64,000 nucleotides of DNA from Dethiosulfovibrio faecalis (GCF_021568795.1 NZ_JAKGUE010000009.1:33314-97313); one strand, 5' to 3'. Shown: positions 1-8,683, counted from the first letter of the stretch. Program-made: numbers and translations. Notes: generated by a model not told the origin, from the sequence alone.

Positions 1-467
1 TCGTTGTAGACGGCCAACAGTCCCGGGGTTCCCTTGCCCTGGGTATAGAGACGCCTCACAATGTGCCCCGGGCTCTTTGGAGCCACCATGAAGACGTCCA
101 CGTCCTCCGGCGGCTCTATCTGATGGTAGTGGACGGCAAACCCGTGAGCGAAGGCCAGGGCCATGCCAGGCTTCAGGTTGGGGGCTATCGATTCCCTGTA
201 GACCGACGGCTGGACCGTATCGGGCATCAATACCATGACGAGATCTGCCTTGGTGACCGACTGGGCCACGGAGAGCACCTCGAAACCGTCCTCTCTGGCC
301 ACCCCGGCGGAGCGACTGCCTTCGTGAAGACCAACTACCACAGAGACCCCGCTGTCCCTGAGATTCTGGGCGTGAGCGTGCCCCTGGCTGCCGTAACCCA
401 ACACCGCCACCGTCTTGCCCTCCAGCTTTGCCGATACCGCGTCTCCGTCGTAGTAGACCTTTGCCAT
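1..467 (-). CDS. ilvC: Ketol-acid reductoisomerase, N-terminal part (cut by window edge)
   Basis: NADPH-dependent acetohydroxy acid isomeroreductase of Ile/Val biosynthesis; cytoplasmic. The frame is open from an ATG at 467 to the left edge, giving about 155 of the usual 330 or so residues. It starts [11 protein letters not shown] and has the Rossmann signature [13 protein letters not shown] near residues 24-36, then the family segments [21 protein letters not shown] and [13 protein letters not shown]. The start lies 4 bases after the stop of the ilvN-like gene, with an AGGAG inside that gene's 3' end, so the two are co-transcribed and probably translationally coupled. Both sit behind the leader-peptide attenuator at 765-909. 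The C-terminal knotted domain lies outside the window. Confidence 0.96.
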   Translation of the reverse strand, partial: MAKVYYDGDAVSAKLEGKTVAVLGYGSQGHAHAQNLRDSGVSVVVGLHEGSRSAGVAREDGFEVLSVAQSVTKADLVMVLMPDTVQPSVYRESIAPNLKPGMALAFAHGFAVHYHQIEPPEDVDVFMVAPKSPGHIVRRLYTQGKGTPGLLAVYN

Positions 468-471
468 AACC

Positions 472-741
472 TTAAGCACTCCTTCGCTCTCTCTCGAAAT
501 CGGAGGCTCCCTCGAAGAGGACGACCTCCACCGTCTCCATCAACCGCCGAAGTTGCAGAATCATACGATCGCACCTCTCCTGCCCCTCGGCCACCTCCAG
601 ACGACACCAGCAAAGCCCGTCGTCCCTGCCTCTCTCGGCGGAGAAACTGACGAGATCATAGCCTCTCCGCAGCACCATCGAAGCTATCCTCACCATGGTT
701 CCGGCCTCGTCCTGGGCTAGAACCCCTATCCTTCGGTACAA
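472..741 (-). CDS. ilvN: Acetolactate synthase small regulatory subunit, short ACT form
   Basis: An 89-residue protein that is essentially one ACT domain: [22 protein letters not shown] at its start, with later segments [30 protein letters not shown]. Such domains bind Val or other branched-chain amino acids and regulate the catalytic subunit IlvB. It is shorter than the usual 160-residue IlvN and resembles the IlvM size class. Translation starts at TTG 741, chosen because a strong AGGAGGGAG lies just upstream and no ATG fits. It lies directly after the attenuator terminator and 4 bases before ilvC. No ilvB is visible in the window, so the catalytic subunit is either past the left edge or elsewhere. 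ACT assignment is firm; the exact subunit name is inferred from context. Confidence 0.82.
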   Translation of the reverse strand: MYRRIGVLAQDEAGTMVRIASMVLRRGYDLVSFSAERGRDDGLCWCRLEVAEGQERCDRMILQLRRLMETVEVVLFEGASDFERERRSA

Positions 742-764
742 AGCACTCCCTCCTTTTCGACCAT

Positions 765-800
765 AAAAAAAGGCCGGGATCCTCTACGAGGATCCCGGCC
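765..800 (-). terminator. Attenuator terminator of the ilv operon
   Basis: Perfect 13-bp stem (arms 772-784 and 788-800, core GGATCC) with a 3-base loop, followed on the minus strand by seven U residues (plus-strand A run 765-771). It lies between the branched-chain leader peptide stop at 817 and the ilvN start at 741, so it must be read through for ilvN-ilvC expression. Confidence 0.93.
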
Positions 801-816
801 CGGCGTCGCGGTCGGA

Positions 817-909
817 CTATACGCCGACAGTCACTCCAGGAAGGACCCCGCAGCAGATAACGACGACTATAATAATGACAAATAGGTTAAAGTTTGCCGT
901 TGCTTTCAT
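817..909 (-). CDS. Ile/Val-rich ilv leader peptide
   Basis: A 30-residue open frame, ATG at 909, TAG at 817, preceded by AAAGGAG. It begins MKATANFNLF and then runs VIIIVVVICC before ending GVLPGVTVGV: eight Val/Ile in the ten residues after Phe-10 and further Val codons near the end. The frame sits between a consensus promoter and a rho-independent terminator in front of branched-chain genes. This is the layout of classic amino-acid attenuators: ribosome stalling at Ile/Val codons when charged tRNA is scarce would favour an antiterminator fold. Function is inferred from architecture; it is too short to be seen by homology. Confidence 0.9.
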   Translation of the reverse strand: MKATANFNLFVIIIVVVICCGVLPGVTVGV

Positions 910-953
910 AGCGAGCTCCTTTCCCGGTCCAAGACCAGCGGGTATTGGCGGAA

Positions 954-982
954 ATGATACGAGCGAAAGAGTTTTTTGTCAA
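954..982 (-). promoter_or_regulatory. Promoter of the ilv leader/operon
   Basis: Minus strand TTGACA (977-982), 17-base spacer, TATCAT (954-959). It starts just beyond the stop codon of the upstream small gene and about 45 bases before the leader peptide ATG. Near-consensus sigma-70 elements with ideal spacing. Confidence 0.85.
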
Positions 983-985
983 CCC

Positions 986-1453
986 CTACTTCTCGGATTC
1001 TTCCGAAATCGACTTTTTCAGTTCGTTAAGCTTCAATCCGATCTCCAAATACCGGGTCTCCATTTCCTGAAAGGACTTCATATCCTCCAGATACGGACCC
1101 TTTCGGTATTTCCTGTCCTTTTTGTGTCTCTCCAGCTTCACGCACAGGTCCCTGAAGGACTCCATCGCTTCCGACATCGCTCTGGAGTAGGCCCTCAAGA
1201 CCATCAGAAAACGCCCCTCCTCGGACTCGTCCGACGGAGACAGCCCCCTTATCCCGATACGAACCTTCTCCAGTCTGTCGAGAAGGGGAACGACCGCCTC
1301 GGAAGCCTCGAGAGGATCCGGCCTGAAAAGCCCGAGGGCTTTCTTGAGTGAGAACTTGAAGATGCGGTTCTGTATCGAAAGATACTCCCTGAGTACCGAG
1401 TTGACCTCCAGAGCGAGATCTGCGACCTCCCCTGTCATCACGATTCGGAGCAT
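986..1453 (-). CDS. Hypothetical helical protein
   Basis: 155 residues, no family recognised. The sequence is charged and predicted largely alpha-helical with coiled-coil-like heptads (for instance LEVNSVLREYLSIQNRIFKF and the C-terminal MKSFQEMETRYLEIGLKLNEL); no signal peptide or membrane segment. Its start overlaps the 3' end of folD by 16 bases, so it is probably translated from the folD message. An ATG five codons further in is an alternative start. The ilv promoter lies immediately after its stop. Function unknown. Confidence 0.7.
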   Translation of the reverse strand: MLRIVMTGEVADLALEVNSVLREYLSIQNRIFKFSLKKALGLFRPDPLEASEAVVPLLDRLEKVRIGIRGLSPSDESEEGRFLMVLRAYSRAMSEAMESFRDLCVKLERHKKDRKYRKGPYLEDMKSFQEMETRYLEIGLKLNELKKSISEESEK

Positions 1454-2292
1454 CTCCTCTCGGCGGAAGTCACCACGTTGCCCAAAAGCATGGCGATGGT
1501 CAAGGGCCCTACGCCGCCGGGAACGGGGGATATGGCTCCCGCAACGGAGGCGACCGAATCGTAATCGACGTCGCCGACGATACCGTCCTCGGTGCTGTTT
1601 ATACCGACGTCGACAACGACCGCACCGGGCTTTATCATTTCGCCTGTAATCATTTTAGGACGGCCCACCGCAGCCACAACGATATCGGCGGAGCGAAGTA
1701 CCTCCGTGAGGTTCGCCGTTCTGCTGTGACAGTATGTGACAGTGGCGTTTTTCTCCAGAAGCATCATCCCTACAGGTTTACCCACTATGTTGCTTCGCCC
1801 AACTACCACGGCGTGCTTGCCCTCGAACTCCACGTCGTAGTTATCCATGAGATACATCGCCCCCTGAGGTGTACAGGGCCGGAGGGACGGCAGGCCGGAC
1901 ATCAACCGTCCCAGATTGGCGGGGTTGGAGCCATCCACGTCCTTATCGGGGTCTATGGCGGCCTGGATTCTCTCGTTGGATATATGGCCGGGAAGGGGCA
2001 TCTCCACCAGGATACCGTTAACTCCGTCGTCTCGATTCAGTTCCTCAACAAGATCGAGAAGCTCATTCTCCGAGGTATCTCCGGGAAGCTGACGAAAGTC
2101 GAAGGAGATCCCGACGGATTCGCAGTTCTTCTTTTTCTGACCGGCGTACACCTTGGACGCGGGATCGTCTCCCACCAGCACTACCGCCAGAGAGGGAACT
2201 ATCCCCTTTTTCCCTAGCTCCAGGACCTTCGCCGCTATAGCTTCCTTGGCTTTCTTGGATACGGCTCTACCGTCCATCACGATATTATTCAA
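1438..2292 (-). CDS. folD: Bifunctional methylenetetrahydrofolate dehydrogenase/cyclohydrolase
   Basis: FolD interconverts 5,10-methylene-THF, methenyl-THF and 10-formyl-THF in one-carbon metabolism; cytoplasmic homodimer. The 284-residue length is normal. Visible marks: the catalytic Y49-x3-K53 pair in VYAGQKKK, the segment GILVEMPLPGHI, the NADP-binding VVGRSNIVGKP near residues 164-174 and the C-terminal PGGVGPLTIAMLL. The TTG start at 2292 is chosen because GGGAGG lies 7 bases upstream and the frame then begins at the expected family position. It overlaps the following hypothetical gene. In an amino-acid fermenter it would serve glycine and serine one-carbon flow (inference). Confidence 0.97.
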   Translation of the reverse strand: MNNIVMDGRAVSKKAKEAIAAKVLELGKKGIVPSLAVVLVGDDPASKVYAGQKKKNCESVGISFDFRQLPGDTSENELLDLVEELNRDDGVNGILVEMPLPGHISNERIQAAIDPDKDVDGSNPANLGRLMSGLPSLRPCTPQGAMYLMDNYDVEFEGKHAVVVGRSNIVGKPVGMMLLEKNATVTYCHSRTANLTEVLRSADIVVAAVGRPKMITGEMIKPGAVVVDVGINSTEDGIVGDVDYDSVASVAGAISPVPGGVGPLTIAMLLGNVVTSAERRCSES

Positions 2293-2384
2293 GTCACGAC
2301 CTCCCTATCGTCATGAATTTACGATCTATCCGTTATTCTATCTCAAAAGGACCGAAACGACAGGGAAGTCGCCGAAGGATGCGG

Positions 2385-3293
2385 TTAAATAAGTCCTTTT
2401 TCCTCCAGATATTCCCTCGCCACCACGTCGGCGGGAAGTCCCACGGCGTCGACCTTATAGTTCAGCTCCTGCATTATGTCGTTGTCCAGCTCCGATATGG
2501 GGGCCAGGATCTCCACCACGTCGGGATTGGCATCGAGAAACTCCTTCCTGACGGTCACGCACAGGTTATAGGCAGGGAAAAATTTCTTGTCGTCCTCGAG
2601 GACCAGAAGGTCGAATTTAACCAGCTTCCCGTCGGTAGGATAGGCCATGGCGACGTCTATCTGCCCCCTGTCGATAGCCTCGAAAGTCAGACCTATGTCC
2701 ATCAGCTTTCTCTGCCCCGTGGTCAGCTCGATTCCGTAGGTCTCGATTATCCCGGGGATGCCGTCTGGGCGTTCGTTGAACTCAGAGCCTATACCGAACA
2801 CGACCTCCTCTGGGTGAGAGTTGTTGTACTCGGTGAGCTCCGAGATGGACGTGCCCAATTTCTCCGCATCGCCTTTTCTTATGGCCAATGCGAAGGTGTT
2901 GTTGATCTTGGAACGATCAAGCCAAACCACGCCGTTTCGCTCCAGGTCCTCGGACTTGACCTTCTCGTAAAGCTCCTTGGGATCCCCCACCTTTTCATCG
3001 TGTTTTAGGTAAAGAGGCCAAGCGGTTCCGGTATACTCGGCGTAGATATCGATCTGGCCGGAGGTGAGAGCCGTCCTGGTGATGGAGCTTCCTGTTCCCA
3101 TCTTCTTCGATACGTCGTAGCCCCCGTTCTCCACGAGAAGTGCCATCATCTCGCCAACCACGTACTGCTCGGTGAAGTTCTTTGCCCCTACCGTGACCTC
3201 TTTGGCAGAAACAGAAGACGCCCCGACGGTCAAGAGCAGAGTAAAAATCCCTAACGCTAAAACCTTTGACGCTGACTTACTAAAAAAATTCAT
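2385..3293 (-). CDS. opuCC: Osmoprotectant (glycine betaine/choline) ABC transporter binding protein
   Basis: 302 residues with a Sec signal peptide (about residues 1-30, ending near SVSAKE) and the OpuAC/QAT-family opening VTVGAKNFTEQYVVGEMMALLVE, followed by TRTALTSGQIDIYAEYTGTAW. This family binds glycine betaine, choline, carnitine or proline betaine outside the membrane and hands them to the permease pair. It is the last gene of a four-gene operon (permease, ATPase, permease, binding protein), starts 16 bases after the upstream permease stop behind AGGAGG. Substrate within the osmolyte class cannot be told from sequence alone. In an anaerobe betaine may also be a substrate for catabolism, not only osmoprotection (inference). 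Confidence 0.92.
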   Translation of the reverse strand: MNFFSKSASKVLALGIFTLLLTVGASSVSAKEVTVGAKNFTEQYVVGEMMALLVENGGYDVSKKMGTGSSITRTALTSGQIDIYAEYTGTAWPLYLKHDEKVGDPKELYEKVKSEDLERNGVVWLDRSKINNTFALAIRKGDAEKLGTSISELTEYNNSHPEEVVFGIGSEFNERPDGIPGIIETYGIELTTGQRKLMDIGLTFEAIDRGQIDVAMAYPTDGKLVKFDLLVLEDDKKFFPAYNLCVTVRKEFLDANPDVVEILAPISELDNDIMQELNYKVDAVGLPADVVAREYLEEKGLI

Positions 3294-3309
3294 GTTTACC
3301 TCCTAAACA

Positions 3310-3951
3310 TTATCTTCCCTGGGATAATCCCTTGGGAACGACCTTTCTCTCTACGAACGCGAATACGAAATCGACGATCAGGGCCAAGATGGCAGAGAGC
3401 CCGGCTCCCACCAGGATTGCCCCGTTGTCCTGCATCTTCAACCCGGTGAAGATGATATCTCCCAGACCGCCGCCTCCTATTACCGCCGCCACTGTGGCGG
3501 TCCCTATGTTTATGGTGGCGGCGCTTCTAACCCCGGACATGATGACCTCCGAGGCCAAAGGCAGCTTGACCTTCAGGAGAATCTGACCTCTGGTCATGCC
3601 GATCCCCCTGGCCGCCTCCACGACCTCGCCGGGCACCCCCAGAAGGCCGGACACCACGTTGAATACCACAGGAACGAGACAGTAAATTACCAGAGCGAGG
3701 ATAGCCGGAGCCTTTCCTATCCCGACGAAGAGGAATGAAAAGGCCACTACCGCTATGGAAGGGGTAGCCTGAGAGGCTCCCAGGATAGTAAGAAGAGAAC
3801 GTCCCAACCCCTTGCCGCCGCCGGTGGCTATGAAGATGCCCAACAGCAACCCCAGGATGATTGATATAGCCATGGAGGAGAGAAAAAGGGAGATATGGGA
3901 TGAAAAGGCTATCCATATCTGTTCTCCGTGACCGGCAATATAGGAGATCAC
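3310..3951 (-). CDS. Osmoprotectant ABC transporter permease
   Basis: 213 residues, about six membrane segments, OpuCB/OpuCD type (binding-protein-dependent inner-membrane component). The cytoplasmic EAA-like loop GEVVEAARGIGMTRGQILLKVKLPLASEVIMSGVRSA contacts the ATPase. The GTG start at 3951 overlaps the stop of the ATPase gene by four bases (GTGA), which indicates translational coupling. Pairs with the other permease at 5070-5714 to form the membrane channel. Confidence 0.93.
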   Translation of the reverse strand: MISYIAGHGEQIWIAFSSHISLFLSSMAISIILGLLLGIFIATGGGKGLGRSLLTILGASQATPSIAVVAFSFLFVGIGKAPAILALVIYCLVPVVFNVVSGLLGVPGEVVEAARGIGMTRGQILLKVKLPLASEVIMSGVRSAATINIGTATVAAVIGGGGLGDIIFTGLKMQDNGAILVGAGLSAILALIVDFVFAFVERKVVPKGLSQGR

Positions 3952-5057
3952 CTACGATCACCCTCTACCTGGGAAAACACGTCGGAGAGGTGGATAGCTC
4001 CCAACAGTTTTCCGCCTCGATCCACCACCGGAAGCTGCCTGGCTCCTACCTCCAGCATCCTCGAAAGGGAGTCGGTGACGCTGGTGTTCCTCTCCACTCT
4101 GGCACAGTTTTCCTCGTAGTCCATGGAGATACGCCCCTTTTTGTTCCCCTTATCCAGGACGTATCTGCCCAACAGAACTCCTCCGTCATCGGTCAGATAG
4201 GCGGTGTTGGTAACCTCTCCCTCCAGTCGATTCATCAGGGCCTCTCTTGTCTGAGAGACAGTATCCTCCCTGACGATGGAGAAGAACCCCCTGTCCGAGA
4301 CGAACTCCTTGGCCCTCCTGAGAGACAAGGCCTTGAGGGTCCTGTCGTGTCCGAGCAGATTCTCGACGAACTCGTCAGAGGGATTGTCCAATATTTCCGA
4401 TACCGAATCGTGCTGGACAACCGATCCATCCTTCATCACCACAACACTGTCCCCCATCTTGATGGCTTCGTTTATATCGTGGGTGACGAAGACGATGGTC
4501 TTTCCTATTTCCTCTTGGACCTCCAGGAAAGAGTCCTGGATGGTGGTCCTGTTTATCGGGTCTATCGCTCCGAAGGGCTCGTCCATCAGGAGGACCTCCG
4601 GGTCCGCCCCCAAAGCTCTGGCAAGACCTACCCTCTGTCGCTCTCCTCCGGAGAGCTGAAGGGGATACTTTTCGGCGTAGCTTCCATCCAGGGTCACCAG
4701 ATCGAGCAGCTCGTAGACCCGCTTGGAGATTTTGTCCTCCTTCCAGCCCAGAAGCCTGGGTACGGTCGCGACGTTGTCGAACACCGTGTAGTGAGGGAAT
4801 AGGCCGACGTGCTGTATGACGTACCCTATGGACCTCCTCAGGTCCACCGGGTTCATATCGGTGACGTCCTCTCCGCCTATCATTATCCTTCCGCCCGACG
4901 GCTCTATCAGACGGTTGATCATCTTAAGGGTCGTCGTCTTCCCGCATCCGGAAGGACCTATGAGCATGGTTATCTTGCCCTTCTCTATCGAGACGTTCAG
5001 GGAATCGACCGCGATCTGATCGTCAAAATTCTTGGTTACGTCTATGAGATCTATCAA
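3948..5057 (-). CDS. opuCA: Osmoprotectant ABC transporter ATP-binding protein with CBS domains
   Basis: 369 residues. Energises osmolyte import at the inner face of the membrane. Walker A IGPSGCGKTT at about 33-42, signature LSGGERQRVGLARAL at about 134-148, Walker B LLMDEP, switch His in FVTHD. The C-terminal third (roughly 250-365) holds a CBS-domain pair, including NTSVTDSLSRMLEVGARQLPVVDRGGKLLGAIHLSDVF; in OpuA-type systems CBS domains gate activity by ionic strength or cyclic dinucleotides. TTG start at 5057 follows AGGAGC by nine bases and sits 12 bases after the upstream permease. Second gene of the operon. Confidence 0.95.
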   Translation of the reverse strand: MIDLIDVTKNFDDQIAVDSLNVSIEKGKITMLIGPSGCGKTTTLKMINRLIEPSGGRIMIGGEDVTDMNPVDLRRSIGYVIQHVGLFPHYTVFDNVATVPRLLGWKEDKISKRVYELLDLVTLDGSYAEKYPLQLSGGERQRVGLARALGADPEVLLMDEPFGAIDPINRTTIQDSFLEVQEEIGKTIVFVTHDINEAIKMGDSVVVMKDGSVVQHDSVSEILDNPSDEFVENLLGHDRTLKALSLRRAKEFVSDRGFFSIVREDTVSQTREALMNRLEGEVTNTAYLTDDGGVLLGRYVLDKGNKKGRISMDYEENCARVERNTSVTDSLSRMLEVGARQLPVVDRGGKLLGAIHLSDVFSQVEGDRR

Positions 5058-5069
5058 CTATTTCAGCTC

Positions 5070-5714
5070 CTAATCTTCTGGCGATAAGCCCTTAGGGGTT
5101 ACTATCGTCTCGAAACGCAGCAAAAGCCAGTTGGCCAATATCCCCAAGAGAGCAACCGACAGAGCTCCGGCTCCCACCATCATTATGTTCGAACGGGCTA
5201 TCCCAGAAAAGATAAAACCACCCAACCCGCCGGCTCCGACAAGCGAAGCAAAAGCGGCCACGCTGATCCCCATGACTACGGCGAGACGGATCCCGGCCAT
5301 TATCACCGGCAGGGCCAGAGGTATGCGGACCTTCCAGAGAACCTGCATCCTTGAAAGACCGATTCCCGTAGCGGCCTCGATGATCGCCGGAGACACTCCG
5401 TTCAAGGCGGTATAGGTGTTTCTCGTTATGGGAAGAAGGGAATATATGGATATGGCCAAGACGGCCGGGACCATCCCTAGCCCCATCTTGACGGATGCAA
5501 GAAGGGCCACCATTATGCCGAAAAGTGCCAGGCTGGGTACGGTCATCAAGATGCTGGAACCGTATATGACTAAACGGGCTATTCTGGGACGAGATGATAT
5601 CCATATCCCCAGGGGAAGGCTGATGGAGATCGCTATGGGAACGCTTATTCCAACTATGAGGAGATGTTGAAGAAGAGCCTCTAGAAGCTTTACGTGATAG
5701 TACTTTAAAAACAT
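5070..5714 (-). CDS. Osmoprotectant ABC transporter permease, first gene of operon
   Basis: About 214 residues from the ATG at 5714 (MFLKYYHVKLLEALLQH), six or so membrane segments and the coupling loop IIEAATGIGLSRMQVLWKVRIPLALPVIMAGIRLA. OpuCB/OpuCD family, paralogous to the permease at 3310-3951. The start is not clean: the best Shine-Dalgarno, AAAGGAG near 5740, is about 22 bases from this ATG and only three bases from an out-of-frame ATG at 5733. The frame also stays open upstream to 5843, but that stretch crosses the promoter and looks noncoding. Start therefore uncertain, product certain. Confidence 0.88.
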   Translation of the reverse strand: MFLKYYHVKLLEALLQHLLIVGISVPIAISISLPLGIWISSRPRIARLVIYGSSILMTVPSLALFGIMVALLASVKMGLGMVPAVLAISIYSLLPITRNTYTALNGVSPAIIEAATGIGLSRMQVLWKVRIPLALPVIMAGIRLAVVMGISVAAFASLVGAGGLGGFIFSGIARSNIMMVGAGALSVALLGILANWLLLRFETIVTPKGLSPED

Positions 5715-5770
5715 CGATAACGATATAGGACATTCACTCCTTTCCGTCGACAAAAAGATCCGACACATAT

Positions 5771-5799
5771 AAAATAACACTAATAGCCGAATAGGACAA
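5771..5799 (-). promoter_or_regulatory. Probable promoter of the osmoprotectant operon
   Basis: Minus strand TTGTCC (5794-5799), 17-base spacer, TATTTT (5771-5776), about 55 bases upstream of the first permease. It lies in the divergent gap shared with the HTH gene at 5871. Confidence 0.55.
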
Positions 5800-5870
5800 C
5801 ATAAAACACCACAAAGCAATGTATCCGCAACGTAAAAAGACAAAAAAATCGAAAAAGGGGAACTTTGAAG

Positions 5871-6227
5871 ATGGCTAAGAAAAGATACATTACACCGGAA
5901 GAGGCCGCGACGACCAGAGGGGTGACTCCGGCGACCATTAGAAAATGGCTCAGGGAAGGATATATCGAAGGAATAAAGATGGGGAGACTGTGGAGAGTCA
6001 TAGAGGACGGCGACGTCGAGATAGAGAAAATGGACAAGAAGACGGAAACCCTGTTGGTAGGATCTCTCGAGAAACTACAGGAATCGATGGACCAAATAAC
6101 CGAGTTGATCGGATCAGGCGGAAATGTCCAGCTGATAAGGGCATTGTGCACCGTTCTCCCCCAACTCGAGGACGCCTCGGATAAGATCCGAGCTCTCTCC
6201 GAGATGGCGTCGCAAGACGAGAGATGA
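5871..6227 (+). CDS. Excisionase/MerR-type helix-turn-helix protein
   Basis: About 118 residues. The N-terminal 50 residues form a winged helix of the excisionase/DUF1580-like DNA-binding class: YITPEEAATTRGVTPATIRKWLREGYIEGIKMGRLWRV. The C-terminal half is helical and likely a dimerisation segment (LVGSLEKLQESMDQITELIGSGGNVQLIRALCTVL). ATG at 5871 is preferred over an in-frame TTG two codons earlier, with AGGGG ten bases upstream. It is divergent from the osmoprotectant operon and has its own terminator. A role in regulating that operon is plausible from position only. No integrase is nearby, so a phage excisionase role is not supported. Confidence 0.82.
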   Translation: MAKKRYITPEEAATTRGVTPATIRKWLREGYIEGIKMGRLWRVIEDGDVEIEKMDKKTETLLVGSLEKLQESMDQITELIGSGGNVQLIRALCTVLPQLEDASDKIRALSEMASQDER

Positions 6228-6274
6228 AAAATCGGAGCGACGGGCTCGGCTTGAGGACCGTCGATCCGATTTTT
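6227..6274. terminator. Bidirectional terminator between HTH gene and mscS-like gene
   Basis: Outer arms AAAAATCGGA and TCCGATTTTT enclose an inner CGACGG/CCGTCG stem and a 14-base loop. T runs occur on both strands, and the flanking genes converge here. Confidence 0.88.
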
Positions 6275-6290
6275 AAAAACTCTACGCCGG

Positions 6291-8576
6291 TTAAACCGGG
6301 TCGGGAGCTCCTACCTCCGGTTTTCCCATATGGACATCCACCTGAGGAAACGGTATCTCTATTCCCTCCTTCTCGAATATCTCCTGGATCCTGTAACGCA
6401 TATCGCTGGCCACTCCGGTCGGAAAACCGTTCTTGACGTCGACCCAGAAATACAGGATGAAGTTCATAGAACTGTCCGCATATTCCGAAAAAAGAACGAA
6501 GGGCTTCGGATCGGGAAGCACGGTCTGATGATCCCTGGCCAGCCCCAACAGGATCTCCTCGACCTTTCTGGCGGGAGTGCCGTAGGCTACTCCGATCTCC
6601 AGCTTACCCCTTATGATCTTGTCCGACAGGGTCCAGTTGGTTATTCGATTATCCAGAAAATAGCTGTTCGGCACCAGAACGTCGTAGTTATCGAAGGTCC
6701 TGATCTTGGTGGAACGAGAGTCGATCTCCAACACGGTGGCGGTGATATCGTCCACCTGGACTATATCGTTGATCTTGAACGGCTGCTGAACCATGAGTAT
6801 AAACCCGCTGATCAGGTTGTTGAACAGGTTCTGGGCTCCGAAACCGATACCGATGGCAACGGCACCACCTAGAAAAGCGAAGGCGGTGAGAGGCACGTTG
6901 ACGACCTTGAGGGCGATGAGAAAGCTTCCGCATATCAGGACGTAGTAGATAAGCCTCTCTATTGCATGAACACCGGTAACGTCGACTCTCCTAGAGTGAA
7001 TCAAAAGCCACTTACGGATGAACTTGGCTATCCTTCTGCTGGCCATAAGGCCGAAGGACAACACCACCAGGGCTATCACGAACTCCCTCAGCCTGACGGC
7101 GTAGCCACCCATATGCCAAAGTTCGGTGTTCAATATCTCGGCCGTCCTGGTCCGCCAGATGGAGGAGACCTTCTCCGTTATGGCGACCTCCTTTATATGG
7201 CTCTTGATCTCCTCCAGCAACCTCCTGTTCATGGTGTCCAATGTTATCAGGGATACCATGTAGTTCATGTTTTGGGACATTATGTCGTCAAGAATCTTGG
7301 ATCTTTTCTTTAGTGAAGCTACAACGACCTTGTCCTTCGCCTGATCAAGCTCTCCACTCAGAGCTATCGACCTGGCGTGAAGGGCGGCCTGATATTTCTG
7401 CTGTGAGATGAGGACATCCTCGAAACGGCCGATCCTCTGCTCGACATCGTCCCTCTGTTTCAGCAGTACGTCCGCACTTACCCCGCCGGGCTTCAAAAGA
7501 TCGTATCGGTCCATCCATATGTCTTTCATCTCGTTGAGAAAGCCGACCATCTCCTGGGCCTGCTCCATGGTTAGATGCAGATACTCTCTCTCTATTTCCG
7601 CCATGGAGAACACCCTCTGAGCCTCTTTCACCGCCTTATCGCCTGTCGCGGCGCTGAGCTTGGCATGAGCTTCCGCATAGGCATCTTCGGCCTTGGCTAT
7701 ATCGTCTTCCAGGGTCTCCATCTTTTTCTGAAGAGCCTTGAGACCCTCCTCGTATCTGGCCACACCGGCCTTCATGTCCCCTTCGTCGAAAGAGACGTTA
7801 GAATAGATGTATTTCTTGACGTCTTCGGCCTGCCCCAGACGGAGCCTCGCAGCGTCCCTCTGGAGACGAAGATTCTCGAGGTTCCTCTCCAGATAGGCCA
7901 AGGTCACCTTCCAGAGCTCCTCGTTCACCTGCGCTTTCTGAAAGGCCCAGAGTTTTTCGTTCTTCTCTCCGGTACCCTCCGATCTATCCAGCTCGCTTTG
8001 AGCCAATCGAAGTTTTTTCCCCACCTCGTCCAGCTGGGATCTAGCGCTGACTATGGCTTTCTGCTCTCTGGCTATGGACTCCTCCAACGTCTCCAGCTTG
8101 GATAACAGATCGTCAGCGTTGGCCAGGTATTCATCATAGAAACTCAGCTTATAGGGAGGCTCCTCCTTCAGAGATAGTCTGGCCTGCCCCTTTTCGGACT
8201 CCCTCTTCTTCAGATCCTCCTTGAAACCGGCGGTCTTCTCGACCGCACCGTTAAGTCGCTTGTAGAAATTTTGGAGCGAAGACAAAACGGTGATCCTGTC
8301 CTCCACCTGGGCCTCCGACACCCCGTATCGAGCGGCCGACTCGGCTACCGGCACGGATGCCCAGGATCCTATGGATCGGTCCAGCTCTGCTATCCTGTTC
8401 TCGTTCTTCGCGACGTCGTATATGTCGCCAGATGAGGTATCGCCCGACGCAGGGCCATCCTGAGTCTCTTCGATCGCTCCTTCCTTGACGACGGCGGTAA
8501 GAGCGCTTCCATAGGAGACCTCGGGAAAGATCGTCAAGGATAGCAACAGAACGAAGATCAAAAACGTTTTTCTCAT
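6291..8576 (-). CDS. Large MscS-family mechanosensitive channel (MscK-like)
   Basis: 761 residues from ATG 8576, chosen because it follows GGGGGAGGT and opens a signal peptide (MRKTFLIFVLLLSLTIFPEVSYG). A long charged alpha-helical periplasmic region with coiled coils follows (about 60-470). Then come several membrane segments and the MscS core: GGAVAIGIGFGAQNLFNNLISGF pore helix and the beta-domain segment INDIVQVDDITATVLEIDSRSTKIRTFDNYDVLVPN. The family releases osmolytes on membrane tension. Together with the nearby osmoprotectant importer it would form an osmotic response pair (inference). It is larger than E. coli MscS (286 residues) and smaller than MscK. Confidence 0.93.
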   Translation of the reverse strand: MRKTFLIFVLLLSLTIFPEVSYGSALTAVVKEGAIEETQDGPASGDTSSGDIYDVAKNENRIAELDRSIGSWASVPVAESAARYGVSEAQVEDRITVLSSLQNFYKRLNGAVEKTAGFKEDLKKRESEKGQARLSLKEEPPYKLSFYDEYLANADDLLSKLETLEESIAREQKAIVSARSQLDEVGKKLRLAQSELDRSEGTGEKNEKLWAFQKAQVNEELWKVTLAYLERNLENLRLQRDAARLRLGQAEDVKKYIYSNVSFDEGDMKAGVARYEEGLKALQKKMETLEDDIAKAEDAYAEAHAKLSAATGDKAVKEAQRVFSMAEIEREYLHLTMEQAQEMVGFLNEMKDIWMDRYDLLKPGGVSADVLLKQRDDVEQRIGRFEDVLISQQKYQAALHARSIALSGELDQAKDKVVVASLKKRSKILDDIMSQNMNYMVSLITLDTMNRRLLEEIKSHIKEVAITEKVSSIWRTRTAEILNTELWHMGGYAVRLREFVIALVVLSFGLMASRRIAKFIRKWLLIHSRRVDVTGVHAIERLIYYVLICGSFLIALKVVNVPLTAFAFLGGAVAIGIGFGAQNLFNNLISGFILMVQQPFKINDIVQVDDITATVLEIDSRSTKIRTFDNYDVLVPNSYFLDNRITNWTLSDKIIRGKLEIGVAYGTPARKVEEILLGLARDHQTVLPDPKPFVLFSEYADSSMNFILYFWVDVKNGFPTGVASDMRYRIQEIFEKEGIEIPFPQVDVHMGKPEVGAPDPV

Positions 8577-8683
8577 CCTACCTCCCCCTATCGTAATTTT
8601 ATGGTACCACAACGTAGTGGAGTCCAACCCCTCTCCGGTGTATTATCGCTATAGTTTTTTATTCCAACGAGGAGGTTATCGAC

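Noticed and set aside
5871..6227. Phage or integrative element marked by an excisionase-like gene
   Set aside because: No integrase, att-like repeats or other phage genes nearby; such HTH proteins are often plain regulators.
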